Made by a program: the position numbers and the translations under genes
Source: Zarea fungicola
Taxonomy: Eukaryota; Ascomycota; Sordariomycetes; Hypocreales; Cordycipitaceae
Assembly (NCBI GenBank): GCA_900169235.1
Contig: FWCC01000279.1
Location: forward strand, 1 to 64,000
Reading direction: 5' to 3'
DNA: 64,000 nucleotides
Notes under the pieces: generated by a model
The model's database searches: none
What the model saw: the letters and a program-made list of their open reading frames with translations, nothing else
What the model was told of the DNA's origin: nothing
Shown: positions 33,946 through 46,075 of the stretch, piece after piece
Layout: each line of letters starts with the position of its first letter
Position numbering within the stretch: the first letter of the stretch is position 1

Positions 33946-36082
33946 TTACATTAAAAGCAATGCGCTAAACAAGACGACACCAACGAGCCACGCCGACGCC
34001 GCATACGCCCCTACGGCCGCACTGTCCTTTACAATGATAGGCTTCCCATAGTACGACGGGTCAAACGGCTGTCCCGGCATCGTGGTATTGAGGTTGCCCT
34101 TCCAGCAGTACCTATCAAAGCAGCGATGGCACTGCGCGGGCACCGTCGTGTTGGAGCGGTAGAAGCTCCGCGCGAGCATGGCACACCCGACACAGGAAGG
34201 CCACTCAGTGTCCCTGGTCGCATTGAGCTGCGTCGCGACGGCCCACCCATTGTCGATAATCGCCGCGCGCTCCCCGTCGCCGACGGTCCAGGTAAACGTC
34301 GTCAGATTGCTATTGTACACGTAGGGATGGTTGGGCAGCCACACCACCAGCGGGGGGATGGGGCTGCTGTGCGCGGTAAAGTTGGTCGCGTTGCACCCGA
34401 AAAAGGTCGGGCGCGTGTTGAGGCCCAGGTTGCGCATGGTGTTCTTGTCGGGCACGGCGGGGAAGGGCAGCGCCCTGGCGAAATCTGCCTGCTGCGCGCG
34501 CTCGTAGCTCGCCACGAGCGCGGAGCCGTCGGGCCAGCCGTACTCTGTATCCGACGAGGCGTCGTACGCAAAAACCACGTCGACGGCGCGGTCCGGGTGG
34601 AGGTGCGGATGGAAGGGTATGTTTTGCGCGTCCTCGCCGCCGTCGACGAGGTTCAGCGCCACGCTGTTGGCGTTGCGGTTCGTCGACGGGTTGAAGCCGC
34701 GAAAGGGGTTGGGCGACCACTTGGCGACGTCGTAGGACGCGTCCGTCAGCGCCGCAATGAGCTGGGTGGCAGTGGAAATGGCAAAGTCGGGCACGTCGCT
34801 GGGAATGTACTTTTTGTTGTTGTCCTTGAGCAGGGAAACGGCCTGGGTGTAGACGGACGAGGTGGTGCCCATGACGAAGCCGGCATTGTCGAGTCCCGTC
34901 ACGCAGCTGTCGTCGTCGGCGACGTCGCCATTGTCAAAGACGGTGCCGACGTAGCGGAGCGGCACCCAGCCTGCGAGCACGGGGTCGGACGAGCCGAGCT
35001 CCCAGGGGGTAAACTCGTAGACGGTCGAGTTGGTGGAGGTTATGGTGTCCCTGGTGTCTGTCCGGCCGTTGGCGAGCAGAAAGGGCATGGGCGCCTTGCC
35101 TGTGGAAAAGGCCGTGTCGTTGGCGATGGAGCTCCAGGTGTAGCCCGGTCCGCCATTGGTGACGTTGATCATTTGGTAGGAAAGCATTCTCCCAAAGTAG
35201 TCGGTGGCGGAGATGTTAAAGTCGGCGCTTGCTTTGCCTTGTACATCATTAAAGACCTCGGTGTAGTAGCCACGGACACTATACTGGTCAGGGCCTGTGA
35301 TGCATGTTAGCGATGGGGGCTGCCTCGAGCCATGGTTTTCTGCGCACCTTTGAAAATTGAGTTGCCAAACTCCCAAATTATGGGGGCGTCGACGAGGTCT
35401 TGCACCGATGTGAAATTATTTACATACAAGCTGCCAACGAGCCAGTCGCCGCCAGACAGTCCGGATATATAGGTTGCGCTCTGGAGCAGGCCGCCGAGGT
35501 TGCCATTCTCCTCGCTGCCGTTGGAGCGGCCATCCATGGCAGCCACGGCACCAGCGCCGCTAATGAGTGCGCGGTAGCCACCACCGGAGATGGCGATGCC
35601 AATGGTTGGGAGCAAGGTCGAGTTGGCCGTGACATTGCCCAGGTATCGTTCCGTGTCAAACTTGTCGCCCATCAAGCGCTTGAGCAGGGCGCGCATGGGG
35701 GCGATCGTCTCGGCACGTCGGCGCGGGAGCCATGCCTTTTCATCGGGGCCAATGCCGCTCCCGGCGCGAATCTTGGGGGGCGGATCAGGACATGAGGAGG
35801 AGGCTGGTGTGTAGCCAGAAGGGGCGGCGTTGATGGCACGGCCGACAGCATGTGGGACGACTGGATTGTTGTGGGAGTGTGGTTTGTTTGCTGGCTCGGG
35901 GAACTCGACACGTGCTAGAGTATCAAGTTAGCATTGCATTGTTTGCCATTTGATTGGGCCAGTCGCAGAGAACTGGCCACTCCTCCTTCAAAGGGGTTCG
36001 GCGTACCAATAACAGGCGAATTGGCGTGGGCCTGGGACATGCAGGCTGACGCGGCGGCAAGCAGCAGGACCGTGTGCTTCAT
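33946..36082 (-). CDS. Lysophospholipase / phospholipase B, GPI-anchored
   Basis: Fungal phospholipase B that hydrolyses acyl chains from (lyso)phospholipids at the cell surface. Exons 36082-36007, 35914-35348 and 35294-33946 give 663 residues. A signal peptide (MKHTVLLLAAASACMSQAHA) is completed before the first intron. The catalytic cPLA2-like motifs are intact: SGGGYR (about 135-140), the nucleophile elbow GLSGGDW with Ser about 179, and the Asp of NLVDGGED. Many N-glycosylation sites and C-terminal cysteines (PSCVGCAML, CHRCFDRYC) match the family. The last 20 residues are hydrophobic (SAWLVGVVLFSALLLM), a GPI-attachment signal. The gene is GC-rich and its introns are clean, so it looks intact and under selection. 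A 394-codon open frame on the opposite strand is a composition artefact. Confidence 0.92.
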
Positions 36083-36331
36083 GGTTGCGTCGAGTCGGCC
36101 GCAGGATGGTATCGGGGTCGATTAGCAAATGGCCAGATCATCCGGCAACCCACGGGCGCAGTCGGCAAAGCCCGTGGGAGATGGATCGTGTGTGAGGCTT
36201 GTCGCGATTGGGAGTGGCAGCAAGTCGTGGGAAATGCCGAAGCTTGGTGGATGCTGGCCAAACGGCCGCTTGCAGGGGTTGAGCGGCGTATGTCGCGGGA
36301 TAACGGTTCCGTCGATTACCGAGCTGGCAAA

Positions 36332-36372
36332 GATGCGAAGATGCGAAGATGCGACGATGCGACAATGGCGAC
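36332..36372. repeat. Short tandem repeat (GATGCGAA type)
   Basis: Degenerate tandem copies of an 8-9 bp unit built on GATGCGA. Confidence 0.6.
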
Positions 36373-36540
36373 GATGAGAGATGCAGAAGATGTACGGAGT
36401 AGAGAAATGAGTAAAAGAAGCCGAGTTGGATTTTGGTTCTCCTAGCCTGCGACTCAGTCTCACGCCCGGCCAAGCATTTCCGGGTCATTTTGTCAATTTG
36501 CTGGACAAGAGTGGCTTGATTAGTGGGGAGTTGTCTTGGC

Positions 36541-36650
36541 GCTTCAGGCCAATTTACAGGCGTCTTCAGGCCAGTTTACAGTCCAGTTTACAGTCCAGTT
36601 TACAGCCCGGGGGACAGTTTACAGGCAGCTCTGACCAATTTACAGGGCGC
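36541..36650. repeat. Minisatellite with CAGTTTACAG core
   Basis: About seven copies of a unit containing AGTTTACAG or AATTTACAGG; three in the middle are perfect 12-bp steps and the outer copies are degenerate. A related CTCACCAAC/CTCACCAGC repeat follows directly at 36657-36712. Confidence 0.7.
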
Positions 36651-37893
36651 GACTCTCACCACCCACCAGCTCTCACCAACTCTCACCAGCTCACCAACTC
36701 ACCAACTCCACCAACGACAGCGTCGTGATTTTACACCAAACAAGGCGTTGACGATGGACACCATTCATTCACAAAAGCCACCTCCAAAACGAGAAAGCAA
36801 GAAATGTGAATAAAGCCTCAGTATCCACACAATGCACACAAGGCATGCCTGCATAGACCTGTCCACCACTTGCCGTAACAGCGCAAACACGACTCCAAAT
36901 CCTTCCAAGGGCCACCGTGTGCTGCATGCCAAGATGATGCCGTTCCACCGCCGTCTACTGTCTACATTACGTCAACAACAGCATCACAATGCATATTTGT
37001 TGCCCACAAGCATAGCGCCGACAAACAATGACGACCCAGCCAGGACACCATAGGGCTGCTAGTGTCGCGTGCTTCTTCTCGTGCCACGCTCGTCGCAATA
37101 GAAATGGTCGCAATAGGAGTGGTGCACTATCCATGCCCCGATATTGCCTAAGGAAATCCTGTTTTGCCAAGGTGCATACTTTGTTGGTGCTCTGTTTGGG
37201 TTGCACGCCACAGTACAATCCACTTCGAGACCCATGCTATGCATCCCCTGGCAAAGCCTATACATATTACTTTATTCTCCGCTACGGGTACAAGCATGAA
37301 CCACTTGGCCCGCTCATGCATGCACAAAGATCGATTCACACGGGTGGCAAGCCCGAACCGATGGCCGCAAGCCGAAACGCCGCGGTCTCAACCCATCCAC
37401 GGGTATACCATCGCTGGCTGCTCGGCACGTTATTTGCGGGTTCCAGTTCCAATGCAACAATATGATGCGATACAAATCGACTCCAATGCTCTTGTACAAG
37501 TGAGTTGAGCCGCAGGTAACCATACAGCTGTATCGCTATGCATGCTGCATGCTGAGTGTAGTATCCCACTCGCTCTGTTTCGTTGCACTGCATTCTACAA
37601 TGTTGCATCAGTCACTTTTCATCATGTCACTGATACGACTAAATGCTTCGACTTGTGTACCCATCCAAATCTGGTTCGGTATTCCATGCGACTCACATGG
37701 TGATATCCTCGCCTATTTCCGATCCAAGACATGAATTCGCCGATGCGTCATTGTGCTGCTCGACCAACCATTCAGGTATCAACTCTGAGGTCTAAGGGTT
37801 GTGAGGTCCAGCTCCGTGAGACAGTGGATTAACATGCCCAGCATCATGATGTGGTCTGTACAGTGCTGGCTCATGCGTAGTAGTAGATGCGTC

Positions 37894-37902
37894 TATATAT
37901 AG
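37894..37902 (+). promoter_or_regulatory. TATA box of the second P450 gene
   Basis: A TATATATAG element lies about 80-90 bp before the ATG at 37983 and is followed by a pyrimidine-rich leader. Confidence 0.5.
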
Positions 37903-37982
37903 CTGGCGACATCAGGACTGAATAGTTTATTGTTTCTCCAGCTCATCTCAAATCTTCTTACCTCAATCATCCGTCTACTATT

Positions 37983-39775
37983 ATGGCCCATATTCTTCTT
38001 TTCATCATCGGCATCGTCGCCGGCCTATATCTTCTCTACCTCTGGGTTCTCCCGAAACCCCTCCCCGGCATCCCGTACAACAAGGCCGCCACATGCCGGC
38101 TTCTCGGTGACATCCCAGACATGGTCGCCGCCATCAAGCAGCACGGTGATGTATACCAATGGTTCCGCGATCAAAACCTGCGCGCCGGCGTGCCCATGCA
38201 CCAAGTCTTCATCAGGCCCCTGAGCCGGCCCGCCGTCATCCTCGCCGACCCCCGCGAGTCGCGCGACCTCCTGACGCACCGGTCTGTCGACTTTGACAAG
38301 TCGCGCTACTCCCGCGACCTGTTCCGCCCGATCCTCGGCAACGCGCAGCTAACCCTGCCCACGGGGCCGGTGTGGAAGATGCACCGCCGTCTCAGCCAGG
38401 ACGCCATGACGCCGCGGTTCCTCCACAACGTGGCCGCGCCCAACATTCATGCCAGCTGCGCCAATTTCGTGGCCCTGTGGGAGGAAAAGGCCCGGCTGGC
38501 TGATGGTAGGCCGTTTGACGCCGGTCATGACATGTACTATGCGGCGCTGGACGCAGTCATTGCATTTACCTTTGGCGGCGACTACCCCCACCGCGCAGTA
38601 CAGCCGCAGCTGGAATCGTTGGCGAGGCTTTCCCCAGAGTATCCGCAAATCGGACACGACAAGAACAAGCCAGCCGTGTTTCCTCATGCTCAAATCCATG
38701 AGGAGGTGGACAGCATGATTCAGATTTGTGAAGGGGTAGATGCGATCCGCGGGCGAGGCGTCCCCGGCATTGGATGGATGCTTGAAAAGATGACGTCCCG
38801 CTTCAAGTTCCTTGAAAGGATGAAGAACGAAACCATTAAAAGGCAGGTGCAGCTAGCAGTCGAGAGGATGCAGCGCACAGATGAGGCCGCCGTCGAGGAT
38901 CACGCACGCAATGGTGTCGACCTGATTGTGAATCGAGAACGAGTCATGGCCAGCAAAGAAAACAGGCAACCAAACTACTTTTCCGATCCGATACAGTCTG
39001 AAGTAAGTTTTTTTTTTACCCCCAGACTTCAAACCAACTAGATTGTGGCTTCTAACAGAGTATCCATCAGATCTTCGTCTTCATCATTGGCGGCCACGAC
39101 ACCTCAAGTGCCACGGCCTGCTGGTCCGTCAAGCTCTTTGCCACGCACCCCGAAATCCAGACCAGGCTGCGAGACGCCCTGCAGTCGGCCTATGCCGAGG
39201 CCATGGCGGAGAGGCGCCAGCCCACCGTCCAGGAGATTCAGACGACGTCCATCCCGTACCTCGAGGCCACCATGGAGGAGCTCTTCCGCCTCTGCCCCGT
39301 CATACCCCTCACCTCGCGCGAGGCCATCCGCGACACGGAGCTCCTCGGCCACGCCATTCCCAAGGGCACCGTCGTCTTCCAGCTCAACAAGGGTCCCGGC
39401 TACACGATGCCCGCCTACCACGTCGACGAGACGGCGCGCAGCCACACATCGCAGCGGGATAGCAGGGACGGCAAGGTCAAGGGCTGGGCACAGGAGGACG
39501 TTGCGCAGTTCAAGCCCGAGCGGTGGCTGGTGCAGGAGGGCACCGGCATCAAGTTTGACGCCAATGCCGGTCCGTCGAATGCCTTTGGCATGGGGCTGCG
39601 GTCGTGTTTTGGCCGGCGACTGGCGTACATTTCCTTTCGCATGCTGCTTGTGAGCATCATCTGGAATTTTGAGCTGCTCGAGTGCCCAGAGGAGCTGTCG
39701 GATTATCGGGGGACACTGGGTATCGTGTACAAGCCGCAGAGGACATATGTGAGGCTGGCCAAGGTGAAATTGTGA
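37983..39775 (+). CDS. Cytochrome P450 monooxygenase
   Basis: Intact microsomal P450 of 578 residues from two exons (37983-39002 and 39059-39775; the intron has an internal poly-T and a CTAACAG acceptor). A single N-terminal anchor (residues 3-22) is followed by the proline-rich hinge PKPLPGIPYN. The C-helix motif is WKMHRR. The oxygen-binding I-helix reads GGHDTSSA (about 351-358), ExxR is EELFR (414-417), the PERF-like motif is FKPERW and the haem loop is FGMGLRSCFG with the cysteine ligand at about 523. The gene is much more GC-rich than the first P450. The alpha/beta hydrolase gene starts 314 bp downstream on the same strand, so they may be co-expressed. The substrate is unknown. Confidence 0.9.
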
Positions 39776-40089
39776 TGGCGGGGGAATATAGAGGCTAATT
39801 ACGGCTTGGAACAATATCTCCAGCTCCCTATTGGTGGCTTCGTTTAAAGCCTTGTATAATGTTGGACTGACGGGCTCACGAACCGTTTCATTCATTTCCA
39901 TCTGTACATGCACTTTCATTATTATTATTTTTACCTTGCTTAGCCTATAAATTTTTCTGGCCATCGTTTTCGTAGTCTGTGAGACGCCCATAAGACTTTC
40001 ACCAATATAAGAGGGTTGGTTAATCAGCGGGCTGCCGCAGCCTTGTTCTTGCAATAACCTCAACGAACCAGCCACACTGCCACGACACC
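39776..40089. other. Short intergenic region
   Basis: Separates the P450 from the same-strand hydrolase; it should hold the P450 terminator and hydrolase promoter. Confidence 0.4.
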
Positions 40090-41316
40090 ATGGCCGCTGC
40101 AGAAGCTTGCTATCCTTCGCCCCAAGAGTATCTCCAGCAGCCCGGATTCCTCCAGAAATTCACCCTCCCCGCCAGCGGCCACCGAGATGCCCTTGAAATC
40201 GCCTACTCAGACCTCGGCGCTCAGCCAACTCCGGGCCAAGAAGCCCCGCCTGTCCTGCTATTCATGCCCGGCCTATTCGCCTCCCGTCTGCAGGGCACCA
40301 TGCTTGGTGTTGTCGGCAAAAAGCTAGGTGTCCGCATCATAACTGTCGACCGGTAAGCCAAAAAGCTTTTCAGCCCCGCCAGGGGATGTGATGCTGACAT
40401 GGCCCACACGAAAGCTTTGGCATTGGACAGACCGCCGATGTTCCTCTGGCGGAGAGAATCAGCACATGGGTCGAGCTCGTCCCCAAGCTGCTCGCCCATC
40501 TCGGCATCTCCAGCGTCGCGCTCATCTCCCACAGCGCCGGCACCATTTACCTCTTCAACACCCTTCATGCGTGCCGGGACCTTCTCTCGCCAACCCGCCC
40601 ATATGCCGTCTTCTTGGGTGAGTACATCCCATTCCGCATGATTCCAGTTCACTTTTTTTTTCTTTTACTGGCTAACATAGCCATTAGCCCCTTGGGTTGA
40701 TGTAAAACACTCTGGCATCAGGACCATGCAGGCAGCCCAGCTGCTACCCAACTTTGTCATTGGCCAGTTTGACAATGTTGTCAAATCAGTAAACACATAC
40801 GTCGGCCCCGTCATCGGCTCCAGCCTCACTCTCATGGACAAGTGGTTCGCCAGCAGCGCGGCGTCTGATGCCGAGGAAGCGGCGGCGCAGGAGCAGGCTG
40901 AGTACGAAGCCAGCCCGGGCTTCCTCGACGCCGTGAAAGAGACCGCCATCCGAATTGCCATGGGTGAAGGCACCAGTGGCCTCAACGACGATGCCAAGAT
41001 TCTGCTGAAGAAGGATGGAAACTGGGGCGTGTGCGAGGACTATGGCGAATGTATCAAGGAGTTGGCGATGCGGGAAAAGGCGCGCCCACAGAGTGGTGGG
41101 AGGTTGCGTGTCAAGCTCTTCTTTGCTGAGCAAGATTCCATGATTGGCCAGCAGGGCCAGGCATACATGGAATCATGTTGGAAAGCGCTCGATGAGGGCG
41201 ACGGTGATTGCAGAGGCGTGATTGACGTTGAGATGAAGACTGTGCCGGGGACGGATCACGACGGCCTTGTGGGCAAACTGTCGCTGCTGAACGAGATTAT
41301 GGCCTTTATGCAGTAG
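40090..41316 (+). CDS. Alpha/beta hydrolase
   Basis: Three exons (40090-40352, 40415-40617, 40688-41316) give 364 residues. The fold is clear: VLLFMPGLFASR (oxyanion-hole strand), the nucleophile elbow LISHSAGT with Ser about 128, a late acidic strand VKLFFAEQDSMIG and a final histidine in VPGTDHDGLVG. No signal peptide is seen, so it is probably cytosolic. A helical cap region between about 165 and 260 contains an Ala/Glu-rich stretch (ASDAEEAAAQEQAEYE). It might be an esterase, lipase or thioesterase; its position just after the P450 suggests a joint role, but this is inference. Confidence 0.82.
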
Positions 41317-42196
41317 ACTTTTTTTGGGTGCTGGACAAGCATCTGCCAGCCCTGGTGATGAATTTTGCATCTTTTTTGTTTTTGAAATGAAAAAGAACAT
41401 TTATTGTCTTTTATTTTTTTACGCGTGTTATGGTATCATCACATTTGCAGCATTGTCGCGAGTAGTCTTGTGTCTTTGGATTACTTTTCCACGCACATTC
41501 TACGTATTCTATCGTAGGAAACAAGCAACGGCTTCCTTCGCTCGGAATTAACACGTTGCATCGGAAGCTAGAGGATTTTGAATTTCATTTACATTACAGT
41601 TTATAGCGAGCCCCGGCTTCCCTCAGCTTGTTTTACTTCCAGAGGGCCGGGCCACTACGACTAGATCCCGACGGGTAAGCTATTCCGTCCCTAGATCTTA
41701 AACACTAGACCAAATTAATCTACTTGGGCGTCGAGGCCAGAGTTTCTCATTTGAGTGAATCCTATCAATATAACCAAGGTATACAGTGGAAGATATGGTG
41801 TGATTTATTCTGCAAGGCATTGTACAGTTCCTTCAAAGTACTCTACGTACTAGACTTCTCACGTCGCAATATGCAGAAAATCAAATTGTAAGAACACAAT
41901 TGTGCGCAGCTGCGCCGCTTCCCCACGCAGGGAGTTTCCGGCCTGGCAACGCTCGGCTCCGTCGCCCTGGCCGAACTCACGAATAAATCCGGCATATAGC
42001 TCCAGCAGGTCCGCAGCTGCCAGCATGCAGGTGATGTCCCCATTCCTAAGGTGGCTGGCGACAGTGCCTAGGGCTTCCATCGCCTCTTGGGTATCTTCTA
42101 TACTGGGAGGCTTGGGCAGGCTTGCGCGCCATCTGCGCCGGGCTCGCTTATTTATCAAATTCATCGATTTACGCAAAGCTTTCATCGTGCCACAAT
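41317..42196. other. Convergent intergenic region with a possible small gene
   Basis: A minus-strand frame from 42185 to 41859 encodes 108 residues (MKALRKSMNLINKRARRRW, then a helical EAMEALGTVASHLRNGD region). It begins 12 bp past the HET gene's stop in a different frame and has coding-like composition, but no family was recognised, and it may be chance. Confidence 0.35.
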
Positions 42197-44155
42197 CTAT
42201 CTTAAAATAAAATATTTGGCAGCTTCGCCAGTGATGAAGCTTGGTACGTTGCTGCTTTCATCAATAAGCTCACCATCCATCGCACCATCAACGAAACAAG
42301 ACCCAACAAGTCGGTATTCATCCGTTCCTTTCACTGGCCTCAACACGAACGGCACTCTGCCCCCCTCAAAAACAACCACCACATCCTCATCTGCAGCATC
42401 GATGGGCAGCATAGCAAGAGCAATGCCGCCAGACGTACGCACCCTAATCAAAGCCAGAACTCTCTCCATCATATTCACAGACCCCAGCATGAACTTTTCA
42501 GCATCTCCAGTTGGCATTGTTGATAATTTCGGCGGTGTCATCGTCGGGTCCTCCTGCCTGGGATATTGAGCGAGCCACGCCTCATGATATTTCCGATCTG
42601 CAGGTGTCCAGCGATGACCCCAAGCATTCCGACCCATCCAGAGTGTGCGGCGGATAACATCCGCGGACTCACCTGACTCGGAATGCTGAAATTTCTCGGT
42701 TACATGTGTCTTACACCACATGTAGGCCAATGTCTCAACACAAGCAATTGATAGGGGGAGTGACACGTGTTCTGAATCAAGGCCATTGAGCTCCAAGTCG
42801 TGATATCGCAAACCGAAGCCGGTCCTTTTTACTTGGCCCATTATCCAACCGCTAATAATCAGTTTTGTACGGCAATCGGATGGAAACATGAGTGCCTCCG
42901 TCGAGCCAGCGCATTTAAAACATCTGAATGAGTCACTCGTTTCGTAGCGAGTCTCGACGGTCCAGTTTGGAACCCAGGACGGAAGACCTGACATTTGTTG
43001 TGAAATCCCAGCTTGTTCCAAAATCCGTGTTCCGGAATCTAGTTGAATGCAAGCTATTGCGAAGTCGAGAAAAGTTTTTGCGCTAGTGTTGTTGGACGAG
43101 TAATCCACAGTTATTGCCCGACGATATTCCTCACGGGCTAGACCAAGTAATGAGTATACCTTGTCTCTAGCATCACTTGCCTCGGCCCTTCTGCTATGAG
43201 AAAGAAGAAGTAGTGGATCAAAGCCTTCAGGGTGGTTTTGGCGCTGATTTCTGAAGAATCTCCATGCCTCTTGATTGAGGCCACTCCGTCTAATAACGTG
43301 AAATGGAGCTTCAAGTGTTGGTGTACGTATAGGCAAGTGATGATCAGACCGGTATTCGTCGAAGTCGGGTGTATGCATATACGACCACATATCGAAGTCC
43401 CAGCTAGTAAATTTTCTCTCATTGCCATACAAGCAGAGAACGCGGCGTGATGAGATCATTTCTTGGAATATCCAGGCACGGTTGAAGAATGGCTGATTTC
43501 GTAGCTGAATGAGCGAATCCGGCTTTGATTCAATCTCACCGTAACCCAAAGGGACGACTTTAATCGCTAGACATGATGTAATAAAGCCATCGTTTGGATC
43601 GCCGCCATCTTGAGGTGCCCCAAGATAGGCTATCGTGCCGTCTGACTGGCTGTAGATATCCTTCATGAGAGCTACTTGTTCCGACTTTTCCATGCTGTCT
43701 TTCTGGTTGATGCAAATGGAGTCTACCCAAAGTCGTAGGTCGTCACCTGGACTAAATAATTCTGTGGTGCTTCGGTTGACTAATGCGAAAATAGAGCGGA
43801 GAGCTGTCGATAGGTTTGCTGTGATGAGGAGGCGGCGACCGTTGCAAATGACAGTGTGATTCATCTCTGGATTTCCCCAGGCGTACGAGATGGTGATGAA
43901 GGGGGGTGATTTGTCCAAGGAAACCGTTTCGAGATCCATAGTTATCGCGGAATCTTCAGCAAGGCTCCCCTTCCATGCAGCCTTAATAAGGCGAATTTCT
44001 TGGTGGCTTTTCGTCAGAGGCTGATATTCAAAATCGGATAACTCAACCCCTGATTCTCGTTGCCAAGTTTCGAGGTCATTGCCGCGGTTTTGGGTTGGTG
44101 AATTAGCGGAGCAGGTTTGCTGGTTCTCGTGGGGATATATTGCATCTGTCTCCAT
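42197..44155 (-). CDS. HET-domain (heterokaryon incompatibility) protein
   Basis: Single-exon gene of 652 residues. The HET domain occupies about residues 86-235 and shows all family blocks: PPFITISYAWGNP, LRLWVDSICINQKDSMEKSEQV and FFNRAWIFQEM. Such proteins trigger programmed cell death after fusion of unlike hyphae or on sensing non-self. The C-terminal half (PSWVPNWTVETRYET, then a region ending AKYFILR) is the variable part usual in this family; no NACHT, WD40 or ankyrin repeats are seen. The partner or ligand locus cannot be identified from the neighbours. HET genes are common in variable regions of fungal genomes, in line with the rest of this window. Confidence 0.93.
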   Translation of the reverse strand: METDAIYPHENQQTCSANSPTQNRGNDLETWQRESGVELSDFEYQPLTKSHQEIRLIKAAWKGSLAEDSAITMDLETVSLDKSPPFITISYAWGNPEMNHTVICNGRRLLITANLSTALRSIFALVNRSTTELFSPGDDLRLWVDSICINQKDSMEKSEQVALMKDIYSQSDGTIAYLGAPQDGGDPNDGFITSCLAIKVVPLGYGEIESKPDSLIQLRNQPFFNRAWIFQEMISSRRVLCLYGNERKFTSWDFDMWSYMHTPDFDEYRSDHHLPIRTPTLEAPFHVIRRSGLNQEAWRFFRNQRQNHPEGFDPLLLLSHSRRAEASDARDKVYSLLGLAREEYRRAITVDYSSNNTSAKTFLDFAIACIQLDSGTRILEQAGISQQMSGLPSWVPNWTVETRYETSDSFRCFKCAGSTEALMFPSDCRTKLIISGWIMGQVKRTGFGLRYHDLELNGLDSEHVSLPLSIACVETLAYMWCKTHVTEKFQHSESGESADVIRRTLWMGRNAWGHRWTPADRKYHEAWLAQYPRQEDPTMTPPKLSTMPTGDAEKFMLGSVNMMERVLALIRVRTSGGIALAMLPIDAADEDVVVVFEGGRVPFVLRPVKGTDEYRLVGSCFVDGAMDGELIDESSNVPSFITGEAAKYFILR

Positions 44156-45304
44156 TTCGGCAGTGGTGAATGATGGTCAAAGTAATTAGGGTACGCCGAG
44201 TTGGAGCCGTAATATCCTCTCAATTGGGCACTCGTCTTGGAATGGAAAGGCTCTGCTCAACGCAGGGTGCAGTCGCCATAATTATATATGGAGTTGGGTA
44301 GGGAGATGCTGTGCCCGAAATCATTTGAACGAAAATCCGCTACCATATTCTTGCCTGGTACGGAGTATGTATGCAACCTATTAATAGCGAGGCGGATTTT
44401 GGGGCCAACTCCCGACATAATAGCGAGGCGGGCACTTGGCTTATGTAGTTACTCTCATACTAACGACAGGCCACCAGACAGCCGTCCGACTTGTCTTATT
44501 GGCACAGCTTTGCAAGGCTTATATTGCTCGTATGTCCAATAAAAGATGGATGGTTTTACTAGGGCCGCTTAACCACAGAGCACAACCGAGCTTGCCAATT
44601 GCTTTCGGAGGTACTTGTGCGTTGTTCGGTGCTGGCCAGTACTTGCCCTATTCAGCTCTTCAATGGCACCTACGGGCTAGGGCATTTGTACTAGTTAACA
44701 TTATACCTATTGATTGCTCAAAAACTCATCTTTTAGCTAAACTTCCAACCTAAAATCTCTAGTTGGTAAGTAATTACAATTTAATCAATTAAACTAATTT
44801 AACTTTTGATGTATATTTCATCTCAGTACCGTAAAAGCTAACTCACTCAACTTAAAGTGCTCATCCTTTACTAAAACTAACTTGACCAATTAAATGTAAC
44901 AACGAACCACTTACAGGCCATCAATTAATAAACTACGTACCATCACTTATATATACCTTGTATATATTAGAGGTGCTTTATATGACTTCCTTGACGAGGC
45001 ATTCCAAGTAGCTGGCTGGCTGGCTGGCTGGCTAGAAGAAATTAATAGTACATGGGGTTAGTGAACAACCGTTGATATTTAAATCTTTGTTAGGATGACA
45101 GAGAGTAAAAGCAGGAAATGTATACATAGTTTAAATAGGATTTAATTAGGGTCGCTTTGTCTATTAAAAATACACTATTGATTCAATTGTGAACCCGTTC
45201 TACGACGATCAGTCTCGCTACTACTATGCCATGGTTCGTATATAGTGCCTTGGAGCAAATTCAGTACCAAAAGAACGTCTTGCTCGAGCTTCCTCCAAGC
45301 TTAG
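44156..45304. other. AT-rich intergenic region
   Basis: No gene recognised. The stretch 44690-45200 is very rich in TTAA/TAATTA words, as left by C-to-T mutation of old repeats. A five-copy GGCT microsatellite lies at 45011-45034. Confidence 0.5.
45011..45034. repeat. (GGCT)n microsatellite
   Basis: Five consecutive GGCT units. Confidence 0.8.
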
Positions 45305-46075
45305 CTACACTAGGCTGTTGCTGCCATAGCCGTGCAAAGACTGTCCAGCGTTGTCTTATCAGTAAAGCCACCGTGGTGCACCAAACAGTGTTTCTTTGAG
45401 GGGAAAAAAAAGGCACTTACCGCTTGCTCGTGGTTGAGATGTATGCAATTGTGCCTTTGACTCCATCCACAACCTTGCCATCCAGCATGCGACAAGCAGG
45501 TCCGTTTCCGGGACAGGCAGGGCTTCATGCAGATTGAGCTGCGACTCGCCATCCAGCGTCCCATCTTGTCTTATTTTAGGTCGCGTTTCCAGTGCCACTA
45601 TGAGACCATCATCGTTCTTCCATACAATCTTGCCATGGTTCCTGAGTCGATCGCGGGTCGGAATTCGACCCGCAAAGTGCCCCGCGGCTGCACATGATGT
45701 CCACCCAGCAAGGCCGCCAGTCAAGGTCACATCCTTATATGTCTTGGATCGGCGGGATTTTCCCTCTATTGTTACAGAATCGCTCACATCTCTGAGAGAG
45801 AATGACCTTTTTGCCGTAAACTCGTAGATTGGATGGCGCTGGTGGTTGATTCTTGGCTGCCCAGAGCTCGTCGTGGAGTGAGGGCCAACTTTGTAAATGA
45901 TGTACGTATATGCCGCAGCCTCACATGGTGAACTGTTGAGTTCGTAAATGGCGCATTCTGGTTTTCTAGAGGCGACAATCTGGCGCCCCTCTAGAATCAA
46001 GGTCGGTAAGTGATTGCCCCCGAGCGGGTTACCAGTGATTACTTCTTGGTACGTTGGTAGTGTCTGCAACGACAT
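45305..46075 (-). CDS. Conserved fungal protein of unknown function
   Basis: Two exons (46075-45421 and 45354-45305) give 234 residues; the second exon adds only 16 residues (ending HGYGSNSLV). The N-terminus is MSLQTLPTYQEVITGNPLGG. The body alternates short beta-strand-like stretches with charged loops (IYEFTAKRSFSLRDVSDSVT; KSRRSKTYKDVTLTGG; GKIVWKNDDGLIVALETRP) and ends in a hydrophobic helix, ETDLLVACWMARLWMESK. The layout recalls a family of uncharacterised ascomycete proteins, but this comes from memory of patterns, not a search. There is no signal peptide. The function is unknown. Confidence 0.7.

Larger units (their letters stand above)
36083..37982. other. 1.9 kb region with minisatellite-like repeats, no gene
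   Basis: Shared upstream region of phospholipase B (minus) and the second P450 (plus). Three short-repeat patches lie at 36332-36372, 36541-36650 and 36657-36712. Many short open frames occur on both strands at 36074-37734 but none has domain features. Confidence 0.5.

Noticed and set aside
34126..35310. 394-codon open frame on the plus strand
   Set aside because: It lies exactly opposite phospholipase B, is Arg/Gly/Val-rich and has no domain; it reflects the GC-rich codon use of the real gene.
39104..40075. 323-codon open frame on the minus strand
   Set aside because: Antisense to P450 exon 2; it has no family features and runs into the intergenic region.
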